Shown here one piece after another: positions 51,485 to 59,638 of a DNA stretch of 64,000 nucleotides. The stretch spans positions 2,806,134-2,870,133 of the forward strand of contig NZ_OY781884.1 of assembly GCF_963677155.1 (NCBI RefSeq), written 5' to 3'. Each line of letters begins with the position of its first letter. Position 1 is the first letter of the stretch. The notes below the pieces were generated by a model, which had not been told where the DNA came from, ran no database searches, and saw only the letters and a list, made by a program, of their open reading frames with translations. A program made the position numbers and the translations under genes. This stretch comes from an uncultured Draconibacterium sp. (GTDB taxonomy: Bacteria > Bacteroidota > Bacteroidia > Bacteroidales > Prolixibacteraceae).

Positions 51485-51566
51485 TGCGGATGAAGGGACT
51501 CGAACCCCCACGCCATAAGGCACTAGATCCTAAGTCTAGCGCGTCTACCAATTCCGCCACATCCGC
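51485..51566 (-). tRNA. tRNA-Leu (anticodon UAG)
   Basis: The minus strand from 51566 begins GCGGATGTGGCGGAATTGGT and closes with CATCCGC plus discriminator A, giving a 7-bp acceptor stem. The anticodon arm CTAGA-CTTAGGA-TCTAG has anticodon TAG. A long variable arm (TGCCTTATGGCG) and GGGGTTCGAGTCCC T-arm make it a class II tRNA of 82 nt. CCA is not encoded. Confidence 0.96.
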
Positions 51567-51675
51567 GAATTGCGGCGCAAAGATATATAAATTATTTATT
51601 TTGCAATAAATTCCGAAAGAAAAATTCGGAAGTAAGTTTTATTTAGCAATCAATATTGTTGTTTTTGTCCTTTTT

Positions 51676-52617
51676 TTAGCGCCATTCTACAATTGTTCCC
51701 CGGTTCTCGTCTTGTAATTCTTCCGGAACCGAATTTTTAATTTCGCGCCAAAGCAGATTAATCAGCTTGTGTTTTGCATAGTGCCGCGAGTATACCAGGC
51801 TAACTTCACGCAGTGGTTTTATGTTGGTAAAATTCTCCACATTGTAAGCTCTTTTTTGCGACATGGTAGCTTTTGCCAACTCCGGAATAAGTGTTATTCC
51901 TCCTTCGCGGTCAACGATGTTCATCAATGTTTCCAGCGATCCGGCTTCAAAGTGAAAAGGCAAATGGCTATCGGTAGTTCCCAGGTATGAACACAGGTTG
52001 ATCACCTGGTCGCGGAAACAGTGTCCGTCGCTCAACAGCCAAATTTCTGGTGTTGCAATATCCTGAACCGTAATTTCTTTTTGCTTATGCAATTTATGTC
52101 CGCTGTTGGCATAAATAAGCATTTCCTCGTAAAACAGAGGCTTCTCAAGTATTTTCTCTTCATGAAGTGGAGTTACCAGAATACCTACGTCGATAAGGTC
52201 TTTGTGCAAAAGATTGATAATATTTTCAGTGGTTGCTTCTACCACTTTAATGAAAATATTTGGATATTTCTTTTTGTAATTTCCAATAAAAATGGGAAGT
52301 AAGTAGGGGGCCAGTGTTGGAATTATTCCAATGCGTAACATTCCTGAAACCAGGTTTTTATGGTCTTTCACAATGTCGTTTATTTCTTCGGCCTGTTTTA
52401 AAACCACTCGCGCTTGTTCAATAATCCGAGCACCAACATCGGTTGGGATAAGCGGTTGTTTGCTCCTGTCGAAAATTATGATTTCAAGGTCTTCTTCCAG
52501 CTTTTTGATTTGCATAGAAAGTGTTGGCTGTGTAATAAAACAAGCCTCGGCAGCTTTGCCAAAATGACGATGAGTGTCAACGGCAGCTATATACTCTAAT
52601 TGGGTTAGGGTAATCAT
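51676..52617 (-). CDS. oxyR: Hydrogen-peroxide sensor OxyR (LysR family)
   Basis: The 313-residue LysR-type regulator has an N-terminal winged helix (MITLTQLEYIAAVDTHRHFG, SMQIKKLEEDLEI) and a periplasmic-binding-fold sensor domain. The pair Cys200 and Cys209 in LSDGHCFRDQVINLC matches the redox-active Cys199/Cys208 of E. coli OxyR in both sequence and spacing, so the family assignment is strong. It should activate catalase, peroxidase or Dps genes under peroxide; none lie in this window. Single gene, downstream neighbour is the tRNA. Confidence 0.95.
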   Translation of the reverse strand: MITLTQLEYIAAVDTHRHFGKAAEACFITQPTLSMQIKKLEEDLEIIIFDRSKQPLIPTDVGARIIEQARVVLKQAEEINDIVKDHKNLVSGMLRIGIIPTLAPYLLPIFIGNYKKKYPNIFIKVVEATTENIINLLHKDLIDVGILVTPLHEEKILEKPLFYEEMLIYANSGHKLHKQKEITVQDIATPEIWLLSDGHCFRDQVINLCSYLGTTDSHLPFHFEAGSLETLMNIVDREGGITLIPELAKATMSQKRAYNVENFTNIKPLREVSLVYSRHYAKHKLINLLWREIKNSVPEELQDENRGTIVEWR

Positions 52618-52733
52618 GACGTAAGTCGATTTTTGATTTAAAGATAGAAAAAATCTATTATTATGAACATGAAGTTAAGGTTATTTCAATTTTGTAAAAT
52701 GATAACTGTTTAGCCGGCAATGAGATTGCTATT

Positions 52734-53249
52734 TTATACATAGGTTTGCTGGCGGTACCACTCGAATGCCGCGACCGATAACGCATTGGAAATGTTTAAC
52801 GATTTGCATCCCCCAGGCATTGGAATATAAACACTTTTGTTGGCCATTTTAATAATGTTTTCCGGGAGGCCATGCGATTCGCTTCCTGCCAATAGTATGG
52901 TTTTGGGTGGCAGTTTTTCGCTAAAAATATTGGTGGCACCATCGCAGGTTTCCACGATGGTCAGTTGAAATCCGGCATTTAGTAGTTCAATAAAATCGTT
53001 TTCAGAAATAAAACGCCACTTCATCTGGTTGTACGAAAATCCGGCCGTCTTTTTAATTTTCGATTCACGATGATTTTCCGATTCGCGAACAAATAAAACT
53101 TCCAGAGCTCCCAGGTTATGAGCCAGTCGAATGATCTTGCCGATATTTTCGGAATTCGACAAGTGCCAGGCCGCAATAATTATGGCACTGGTTTCAGGGA
53201 ATTTCTCGTCGTCTTTTGCATTAAAAAACTTTACGGAATTGGTGTTCAT
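52734..53249 (-). CDS. SpoU (TrmH) family RNA 2'-O-methyltransferase
   Basis: The 171-residue protein is a minimal SPOUT methyltransferase. The three motifs are present: SNSENIGKIIRLAHNLGA (motif 1, asparagine and arginine), ILLAGSESHGLPENI (motif 2) and VYIPMPGGCKSLNISNALSVA (motif 3, forming the trefoil knot with the cofactor site). It lacks an N-terminal RNA-binding extension, so the substrate could be tRNA or rRNA; the exact nucleotide is unknown. It is divergent from the lipoprotein gene at 53336. Confidence 0.92.
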   Translation of the reverse strand: MNTNSVKFFNAKDDEKFPETSAIIIAAWHLSNSENIGKIIRLAHNLGALEVLFVRESENHRESKIKKTAGFSYNQMKWRFISENDFIELLNAGFQLTIVETCDGATNIFSEKLPPKTILLAGSESHGLPENIIKMANKSVYIPMPGGCKSLNISNALSVAAFEWYRQQTYV

Positions 53250-53288
53250 GATAATAAACCGGCTTTTCTTCGTTACTATTTAAAATGC

Positions 53289-53296
53289 TACTTTTG
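53289..53296 (+). promoter_or_regulatory. -7 element before the lipoprotein gene
   Basis: TACTTTTG fits TAnnTTTG, 39 bp before the ATG at 53336. Upstream TTC at about the -33 distance is a weak partner. Confidence 0.45.
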
Positions 53297-53335
53297 TAGA
53301 AAAGGTGAGTTGCCAAAAATAAACAATTATAACGA

Positions 53336-54133
53336 ATGAAAATTTCTGTTCAATACCTGGTATTTTTAGTGCTAATAATTTTTGTTTCATGTGGACCTTC
53401 GGATGAAGATAAGGCGCGAGTAAAGATCGATCTGGCTAAAAATCTGCTGGCTAAAAATGATACGGCTGAGGCGATTCGCCAGTTAGATAGTATTCCGAAA
53501 TTATACCCGGAGGCCATGTATTCGGCTAACGCGGCGAAGAACCTGTTGCAGGAAGTTCGTTTTGAGGTGATGCAGCGGAAAGAGGCAGAACTTGATTCGG
53601 TTGAAGTGCAGGTTGCCGAATTGGAAAAATCGTTTGTTAAAGAAAAGACGGAGTTTGACCGTTATACGCAATATACTCACAAACGCCAAACATTCCAGCG
53701 GGCATGGGATCGCTCGTATATACAGGTGCATTTGGATGAACGTGGCGAGTTGTATTTAAGCAGTAATTATCATGGCAAAAACTGGTTGAATCACACGGGG
53801 CTTCGGGTGTATGATGGTGGCGACGATGCCAAAACCGAGGACATTCCAATTGGCTCGACAGATAACCATCACAGCGATTTTATGGAAGCCAAATGGGAAA
53901 AAGTAACGTACCGAAACGGTAAAGATAATGGTGTAATTGAGTTCATTGCCAATCATGTGGATCGTAACCTGAAAGCAGTTTTCCTGGGGAAGGAGTACTA
54001 TTATATAATTCTGGAAAGCTACGACAAAGAAGCCGTTCGCGATGCGTTGGCCTTGTCGAAAGCCATTAAAAAGCGCAATAAACTGCAGCAGGAGATAAAA
54101 GCGCTGGGGCAAAAGATTACTATTCAGCAATAA
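53336..54133 (+). CDS. Lipoprotein with TPR-like and coiled-coil N-terminus
   Basis: The 265-residue product has a lipoprotein signal (MKISVQYLVFLVLIIFVSCG, Cys19). The segment about 28-75 has a TPR-like helical pair (NLLAKNDTAEAIRQLDSIPKLYPEA). A coiled coil (about 76-112) follows, then a beta-rich domain (about 120-230, YIQVHLDERGELYLSSNYHG, IPIGSTDNHHSDFME, YRNGKDNGVIEFIANH) and a short C-terminal helix. I know similar Bacteroidota lipoproteins by pattern only; the function is unknown. It is convergent with mltD (173 bp gap, no gene). Confidence 0.8.
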   Translation: MKISVQYLVFLVLIIFVSCGPSDEDKARVKIDLAKNLLAKNDTAEAIRQLDSIPKLYPEAMYSANAAKNLLQEVRFEVMQRKEAELDSVEVQVAELEKSFVKEKTEFDRYTQYTHKRQTFQRAWDRSYIQVHLDERGELYLSSNYHGKNWLNHTGLRVYDGGDDAKTEDIPIGSTDNHHSDFMEAKWEKVTYRNGKDNGVIEFIANHVDRNLKAVFLGKEYYYIILESYDKEAVRDALALSKAIKKRNKLQQEIKALGQKITIQQ

Positions 54134-54306
54134 TCCGAAAGCGGATGAAGAACTCAACGGTGGTAATTGTAGCCGGATTTTGGCTTGGGGAACAGGATCA
54201 ATAATCGTTAGAATGTTGCTATCAACAGCGAAATATAAGTTGTTGGAACTGCATTTTATATTGGTTGACGCTATTGTACCCAATACAGTCTTCGAGTATT
54301 AATGCC

Positions 54307-55896
54307 TTACCCTTTACGTTTGATCTTTAATTTCTGGCCGATATATAATCCCCGATCGTTTTTCAGCTCATTCAAGCGCATAATTTCATTAGCCGATATT
54401 CCTGCATATTTCTGAGCAATGTCCCACAAAGTATCGCCTTTACGTACTGTGTAATATTCGAAATTCGGATCAAGTGGTTTTGTCTTGCGTGTTGTTGTTG
54501 AAGTCGACGATTTGCCAATGGAAGCCTGTTTTTGAGCAAAACTCATGGTCGTAACCTGTTGATACTTTTCCTTGTCTTTTTCAGGAACGTAAATAGCAAG
54601 TTTTTGTCCTACACGAATGATATCACGGCGAATGTTGTTCCAGTACCTTAAATCGGAAGCTCGTACATGAAACCATGATGAGATAAAACCAACGTTATCG
54701 CCCGCTTTAACGGTGTAAACAACCTTTGCTTTCCCTTTAATATCAACAGGCGTAAAATAGCTGCTGTTGCTGGTTGTCGGATTCATTAATGTATTGTTGG
54801 GGAAGTATTTATTCCGCTCGAATGCAAAAATTGCAGTATCCAGATCAATAAAATCCAGAATTACGTCATTCGGTAAAACCAATGGATAGGGCTTGCTTGC
54901 TTTGGCCGGAATCACATCGCGGCGGTACATGGGGTTAAGGGCACGCAGTTGTTCCTTCTCGATATGTAGCTTTGCACTTATCTGATCGAAGTGAAGGTAG
55001 TTGTTCACCATTACGGTATCAACCGAAAGTTCAATCTCCGGGAAACGTGGAACAAGGTTGTGTTCCTTATAATATTCGAAGGTGTATGTTGCCGCAATAA
55101 ATGCCGGTACGTAACCTCTGGTTTCACGTGGCAGGCGGTAATATATTTCCCAGTAATTTCTTTTCCCTCCCGAGCGGCGGATGGCACGGTTTACGTTTCC
55201 GGGGCCACAGTTGTAGGCTGCAATGGCCAAATGCCAGTCGCCGTATATGTCGTGAAGTTTTGAAAGATAACGGGCAGCAGCATCGGTAGCTTTTATCGGG
55301 TCACGGCGCTCGTCAACAAACGAAGTAATCTCTAGTTTCATGTTGCGGGCAGTGCCGTACATAAATTGCCACAAACCATTTGCGCCAACCCACGAACGTG
55401 CTGTTGGATTTAGTGCCGACTCAATAATAGCCAGATATTTTATCTCCAGCGGCATATCATATTTGTCCAGTGTTTCCTCAAAAATTGGGAAGTAGTAGGC
55501 CGATAAACCAAGCATCACTTCAACCAGATCGCGACGCTTTTCGGTATACATTTGTATGTATTTTTTTACCACCGAATTGTATGAAAGGTCAACAACCTGC
55601 TCAATTTCTTTTAAGCGGTTAATGTATACTGAATCGGGCAGGTTTTTAGGGTAGTTAACAGTTCTCACTTCCGAATTGCTGAAGTTGAAACGGTTGCTAA
55701 TGTCCCACGAACTCATCATGCTGTCCATCTGATCAGAAAAGATGGGATTCAGCATATCATCAACATCCAATGTGTTAAAACCGGTAGTATCTGCTTCCAG
55801 TTTTAAGTCATCTAATGTAAGTGAGGTATTAACCTCCTGTGCCAATGCATTCGTGAAAAGTAATAGTGAAAATATATAAATGATGATATGTCTCAT
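54307..55896 (-). CDS. mltD: Membrane-bound lytic transglycosylase with two LysM domains
   Basis: The 529-residue enzyme cleaves peptidoglycan glycan strands to 1,6-anhydro products. It has a signal peptide (MRHIIIYIFSLLLFTNALAQ; no lipobox). The SLT catalytic domain has the catalytic Glu in YLAIIESALNPTARS, then GANGLWQFMYGTA and AYNCGPGNVNRAI (about 130-260). Two LysM domains, about 388-432 (YTVKAGDNVGFISSWFHV) and 480-527 (YTVRKGDTLWDIAQKYAG), bind the glycan. This is the MltD layout. It follows the DUF5683 gene by 1 bp and so belongs to the par operon. Confidence 0.93.
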   Translation of the reverse strand: MRHIIIYIFSLLLFTNALAQEVNTSLTLDDLKLEADTTGFNTLDVDDMLNPIFSDQMDSMMSSWDISNRFNFSNSEVRTVNYPKNLPDSVYINRLKEIEQVVDLSYNSVVKKYIQMYTEKRRDLVEVMLGLSAYYFPIFEETLDKYDMPLEIKYLAIIESALNPTARSWVGANGLWQFMYGTARNMKLEITSFVDERRDPIKATDAAARYLSKLHDIYGDWHLAIAAYNCGPGNVNRAIRRSGGKRNYWEIYYRLPRETRGYVPAFIAATYTFEYYKEHNLVPRFPEIELSVDTVMVNNYLHFDQISAKLHIEKEQLRALNPMYRRDVIPAKASKPYPLVLPNDVILDFIDLDTAIFAFERNKYFPNNTLMNPTTSNSSYFTPVDIKGKAKVVYTVKAGDNVGFISSWFHVRASDLRYWNNIRRDIIRVGQKLAIYVPEKDKEKYQQVTTMSFAQKQASIGKSSTSTTTRKTKPLDPNFEYYTVRKGDTLWDIAQKYAGISANEIMRLNELKNDRGLYIGQKLKIKRKG

Positions 55897-55897
55897 A

Positions 55898-56563
55898 TTA
55901 AAAAGTAAAAGTGCAACTTACACCATAAACGTATTGAAAATCCTTGTATTGCATTGTAGGCTGCCAGTTGAATGTAAGATCTTCGCTGATATCAAAATCG
56001 TACAAGTTTGCATCCACGTTTGCGTCGATAATATTTAGCCCGTAAAATCCAATAATACTGATAATTAACAGATCGCGATTTCGCCGATAGTAATTTTGTT
56101 GTTTTTCGAGCCCGTTTTTAAAGTTGTTGTAATATGTAGGATTGGTTAAGTCGTAATACTGCGCGGCGTCTAAATCCATATACGAATTTGTTGGATCTTC
56201 TTCGCCAAAGGGCCCTTCGCCCTTGTTATCTGATAAATCAGCATATGCCTGGCGCATGATTTTGTAATTGTCGTTGTTCCAGTGAATAAAATAACCAATG
56301 GTACCGAAACCTGCATAGATTAACGGGATTTTCCAGTATTTTTTGTTGTATGCCTGCCCCAACCCCGGTAAGAAAGTAGAATACAAGGTGGCTTTTTTAG
56401 GCGAATGTTCAACCTTCGTTGGCACTTCATTTGCCTTTTTTATAAAAGCAGAATCCTGCGCAGTAGTTTGTCCCAACATATTAATGCTGAAAAACAATGG
56501 CAGGCAAAGAAGCAATATTTTAGAAAAAAAAACGCGTTTAATCACACTAATAATTTTGCGCAA
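55898..56563 (-). CDS. DUF5683 domain protein
   Basis: The 221-residue protein has a signal peptide or anchor (about 12-32) and the DUF5683 signature SPKKATLYSTFLPGLGQAYN followed by KKYWKIPLIYAGFGTIGYFI, with membrane segments near 80-100 and 160-180. It ends in a strand TFNWQPTMQY...CTFTF with a terminal aromatic, as in outer-membrane proteins. The family is specific to Bacteroidota and typically sits between parB and a LysM-lytic transglycosylase, as here; its role is unknown but an envelope function linked to chromosome segregation or division is plausible (inference). Confidence 0.9.
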   Translation of the reverse strand: MRKIISVIKRVFFSKILLLCLPLFFSINMLGQTTAQDSAFIKKANEVPTKVEHSPKKATLYSTFLPGLGQAYNKKYWKIPLIYAGFGTIGYFIHWNNDNYKIMRQAYADLSDNKGEGPFGEEDPTNSYMDLDAAQYYDLTNPTYYNNFKNGLEKQQNYYRRNRDLLIISIIGFYGLNIIDANVDANLYDFDISEDLTFNWQPTMQYKDFQYVYGVSCTFTF

Positions 56564-56603
56564 AAATAGAAAATACCCTTAGTAATTGTGTGATTATTAA
56601 GGT

Positions 56604-57470
56604 TTATTTTTGATTTTCAAATATTTTAACAATTCTTTCCAGATCGGCTTCCGACTTAAAAGGAATGGTAATCTTTCCTTTTCCTTTCTCATTCATCGAG
56701 AAGTCAATACGTCGGCTAAAAATTCTATCCAGTTGCGTTTTAATTAGTTTAAATTCTTTCGGGAACTTAGGTTTTTTAGTCTCGCTTGTTTTTTCTTCAG
56801 TAGAGTTTAAATCGCGAACAACCTCTTCCACTTTCCGAACCGAAAGCCCGTGTTTTATAATCTGCTCGAAGATCATGATTTGCGTATCAGCATCATCAAT
56901 ATTAATGATGGCGCGTGCATGACCCATCGTTATTTCTTTGTCGATTAATCCTTTCTGAACAATGGCCGGAAGTTTTAACAAACGTAGATAGTTGGCAATG
57001 GTAGAGCGTTTTTTCCCAACACGGCCACTTAATTCTTCTTGTGTGTATTCCAACTCGTCCATCAGGCGTTGATAGCTTAGTGCAATTTCAATGGAATCGA
57101 GGTCTTCGCGCTGAATGTTTTCCACCAGTGCCATTTCCAACATACCATCGTCTTTGGCTTTGCGCACATAAGCCGGTATCTTATTCAACCCTGCCAGTTG
57201 CGATGCCCTGAAACGGCGCTCTCCGGCAATGATCTGGTATTTATTATCGCCAACTTTTCGTAAGGTAATGGGCTGTATCAATCCAATTTCTTTGATCGAG
57301 GCCGAAAGCTCTGACAGTGCCTCTTCATCAAATTTCGAGCGGGGTTGAAAAGGATTTGCTTCAATTTTGCTTAATTCAATTTCATCCAGTCCGGCACCTT
57401 GCTGCATTTTTTCAGCATCGTCGATAAGTGCGCCTAATCCTCTTCCAAGTGCATTCCTTTTTGCCATCAT
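56604..57470 (-). CDS. parB: Chromosome partitioning protein ParB
   Basis: The 288-residue CTP-dependent DNA clamp has the N-terminal ParB/sulfiredoxin-like domain with LSKIEANPFQPRSKFDEEAL, the C-motifs IQPITLRKV, IAGERRFRASQLAGL and ALVENIQREDLDSIEIALSY, then a helix-turn-helix for parS (ELSGRVGKKRSTIANYLRLL) and a C-terminal dimer domain. It works with the adjacent ParA; 16 bp separate the genes. Confidence 0.96.
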   Translation of the reverse strand: MMAKRNALGRGLGALIDDAEKMQQGAGLDEIELSKIEANPFQPRSKFDEEALSELSASIKEIGLIQPITLRKVGDNKYQIIAGERRFRASQLAGLNKIPAYVRKAKDDGMLEMALVENIQREDLDSIEIALSYQRLMDELEYTQEELSGRVGKKRSTIANYLRLLKLPAIVQKGLIDKEITMGHARAIINIDDADTQIMIFEQIIKHGLSVRKVEEVVRDLNSTEEKTSETKKPKFPKEFKLIKTQLDRIFSRRIDFSMNEKGKGKITIPFKSEADLERIVKIFENQK

Positions 57471-57486
57471 ACTTCCTTAAGAATGT

Positions 57487-58287
57487 TTAATTTATAACAA
57501 CATTGTCTTTCGACATTTTAGTCATGGCATTGCGCTGTAATATTTCGCGCGCCAGGTTCATGTGGTTAATTGCTCCTTTCGAGCTTGCATCGTAAAGTAC
57601 CACCGGTTTTCCGTAGCTGGGTGCTTCACTTAATTTTACGTTACGCTGAATTACGGTGTCGAATACCATTTCCTGGAAGTGGTGTTTCACCTCTTCCAAA
57701 ACCTGGTTCGAAAGGTTTAAACGGCCGTCGTACATGGTAAGCAGGAAACCTTCGATTTCCAGTTCCGGATTTAAACGATTCTGAATGATTTTAATCGTAT
57801 TCAGCAGTTTTCCAAGTCCTTCTAATGCAAAATATTCGCACTGAACAGGAATGATAACAGAATCAGACGCAGTAAGGGCATTTACCGTAATTAATCCCAG
57901 TGATGGTGAGCAGTCGATAAAAATAAAATCGTACTTATCTTTCACCGTTTCCAATGCCGATTTTAGCACTTTCTCGCGGTTGGGCAGGTTCAACATTTCA
58001 ATTTCAGCACCAACCAAATCAATGTGAGAAGGAATTATATCCAGGTTGTCGATGCCGGTGTGCAAAACTGCTTTTTCGGCTTCTACCTCGTTTACAATGC
58101 ATTCGTAAATACTCGATTGCACATTTCTCAGGTCGAACCCTAAACCCGATGTGGCATTTGCCTGCGGATCGGCATCAATAATCAGAACCTTCTGTTCAAG
58201 TACTGCCAGACTTGCAGCCAGATTAATTGTAGTAGTTGTTTTACCAACTCCTCCCTTCTGGTTTGCTAACGAAATTATTTTTCCCAT
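57487..58287 (-). CDS. parA: Chromosome partitioning ATPase ParA (Soj)
   Basis: The 266-residue Walker-type ATPase has the deviant Walker A KGGVGKTTTTINLAASL (11-27), IIDADPQANATSGLG (Walker A' region) and FIFIDCSPSLGLITVNAL. It lacks an N-terminal DNA-binding domain, so it is the chromosomal Soj type. It starts the operon parA-parB-DUF5683-mltD and has its own -33/-7 promoter. Confidence 0.96.
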   Translation of the reverse strand: MGKIISLANQKGGVGKTTTTINLAASLAVLEQKVLIIDADPQANATSGLGFDLRNVQSSIYECIVNEVEAEKAVLHTGIDNLDIIPSHIDLVGAEIEMLNLPNREKVLKSALETVKDKYDFIFIDCSPSLGLITVNALTASDSVIIPVQCEYFALEGLGKLLNTIKIIQNRLNPELEIEGFLLTMYDGRLNLSNQVLEEVKHHFQEMVFDTVIQRNVKLSEAPSYGKPVVLYDASSKGAINHMNLAREILQRNAMTKMSKDNVVIN

Positions 58288-58318
58288 TTATAGCGTCTTT
58301 TTTATTCTTGAGCGGTTT

Positions 58319-58345
58319 CAAAGTTAACAATTTACCATTAACCAA
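58319..58345 (-). promoter_or_regulatory. Promoter of the par operon
   Basis: On the minus strand TTG (58345-58343) and TAACTTTG (58326-58319) are separated by 16 bp, about 32 bp ahead of the parA ATG. Spacing is at the short end for a Bacteroidota promoter. Confidence 0.55.
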
Positions 58346-58410
58346 AGTGAAAATTTAGGGGCTGGTCGGGGGATAATTTGGTAAGCGTTTGGATTTGAAC
58401 AGAAAAGCGT

Positions 58411-59406
58411 TCAAATTTTTTGAGATTTCATCTCTTTTTTTAGCTGTGTTTTATCGACGGGAACAACCCCTACTTTCTCGCAAACCAATCCGCCAGCCAG
58501 GTTCGATAGTAATGCTATTATTTTGGGCGGTAGTTCTGCTGCCATTGCCAGGCTGGCCACTGCTATTACCGTGTCGCCAGCTCCCGAAACATCAGCAATG
58601 TCGCGAATTGCAACCGGATAATATTGCTCTTCGTTACCATTAATAATATATACTCCCAGTTCTGAAAGTGTTATTAATATTAACTTTAATTGTTGTTCGG
58701 TTTTAAAGTTGTCAGCTGCTTTTTTCAGGCTCTCCAGATCGCCTTTTTTTAGCGCGAATCTTGTTCCTTCAACAAACTCTTTAAAATTGGGCTTAAAGAG
58801 CGATACATTCTTATAGTTACTAAAGTTTCGCTTCTTTGGATCAACAGAAGTTGGGATGCCTTTTTCCAACGCCAGTTCGTTAATGGTTTTAAATAAATTT
58901 GGTGTAACCACTCCTTTGTCGTAATCAACAAAAACAATCACATCAACCAAATGTGTTTCCATTTCTGTCTTTATGGCATTTATCAAATTGCTTTCTATTT
59001 CTTCTGAAATGTAATCAATTGATTCTTCATCAATCCGAACAATTTGTTTCCCGGAACTAATTACCCGGTTTTTTACCGTCGTATTTCGTAATGGGTCGAT
59101 AAATATTCCCTCGGAAGAAACATCTCGTTTTTCTAAAAGGTTAAGAAATTCTCTTCCCTTGTCGTCATCACCAACAACGGAAAAAAGTATTGGGGTAGCT
59201 CCCAGTTCCTGAATGTTGCGTGATACGTTCGCCGCACCACCAAGACGGTTTTCGCGAGTTGATACAGATACAATTGGGACCGGAGCTTCAGGTGACAAGC
59301 GATCAACTTTTCCCCAAAGATAGGTGTCAACCATAGCATCGCCGATTACGATGGCGCGTATTTTTGAAAATTGGTTGAATATTTTGTCTACTTCTGCCTT
59401 GTTCAC
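58411..59406 (-). CDS. hldE1: D-glycero-beta-D-manno-heptose-7-phosphate kinase
   Basis: The 331-residue PfkB-family kinase has the HldE-kinase signatures VIGDAMVDTYLWG, DRLSPEAPVPIVSV (22-50), RLGGAANVSRNIQELGA and the catalytic DVSGAGDTVIAV near the end. It phosphorylates heptose-7-phosphate to the 1,7-bisphosphate for ADP-heptose and LPS inner core. The nucleotidyltransferase half found fused in E. coli HldE is absent, so it must be a separate gene elsewhere. It lies upstream of parA on the same strand but with an independent promoter between. Confidence 0.92.
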   Translation of the reverse strand: MNKAEVDKIFNQFSKIRAIVIGDAMVDTYLWGKVDRLSPEAPVPIVSVSTRENRLGGAANVSRNIQELGATPILFSVVGDDDKGREFLNLLEKRDVSSEGIFIDPLRNTTVKNRVISSGKQIVRIDEESIDYISEEIESNLINAIKTEMETHLVDVIVFVDYDKGVVTPNLFKTINELALEKGIPTSVDPKKRNFSNYKNVSLFKPNFKEFVEGTRFALKKGDLESLKKAADNFKTEQQLKLILITLSELGVYIINGNEEQYYPVAIRDIADVSGAGDTVIAVASLAMAAELPPKIIALLSNLAGGLVCEKVGVVPVDKTQLKKEMKSQKI

Positions 59407-59424
59407 AAAACGATGTTATGGGGA

Positions 59425-59432
59425 CAAAATTA
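59425..59432 (-). promoter_or_regulatory. -7 element before the heptose kinase gene
   Basis: Minus strand TAATTTTG fits TAnnTTTG, 19-26 bp ahead of the ATG at 59406. The 200 bp beyond it up to priA show no gene. Confidence 0.45.
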
Positions 59433-59638
59433 AGAAAAATCAGCGGTAGGAAGCTAAAGAAGGGAAACTTATTGCGTTTTATGATATTGCCGGGAAAATA
59501 ATATTTTGTGGGAGGGCTGAAACTGGATACCAGATATTGGATGCTTTTGCTTGGTAATTAGGTGCTTCTGTAAATGCAGAGCATCCAGCAAAGAAGACTG
59601 TTGATTATTGATCGCTTAATATTGATGGATGGTCATTG

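Noticed and set aside
53756..54283. 175-residue minus-strand open frame opposite the lipoprotein gene
   Set aside because: It overlaps the well-supported lipoprotein gene antisense over most of its length and has no protein-like domain pattern.
55119..55138. Possible parS site GGTTTCACGTGGCAGG near parAB
   Set aside because: Only about 11 of 16 positions fit the TGTTTCACGTGAAACA consensus, the right half is poor, and it lies in well-conserved mltD coding sequence.
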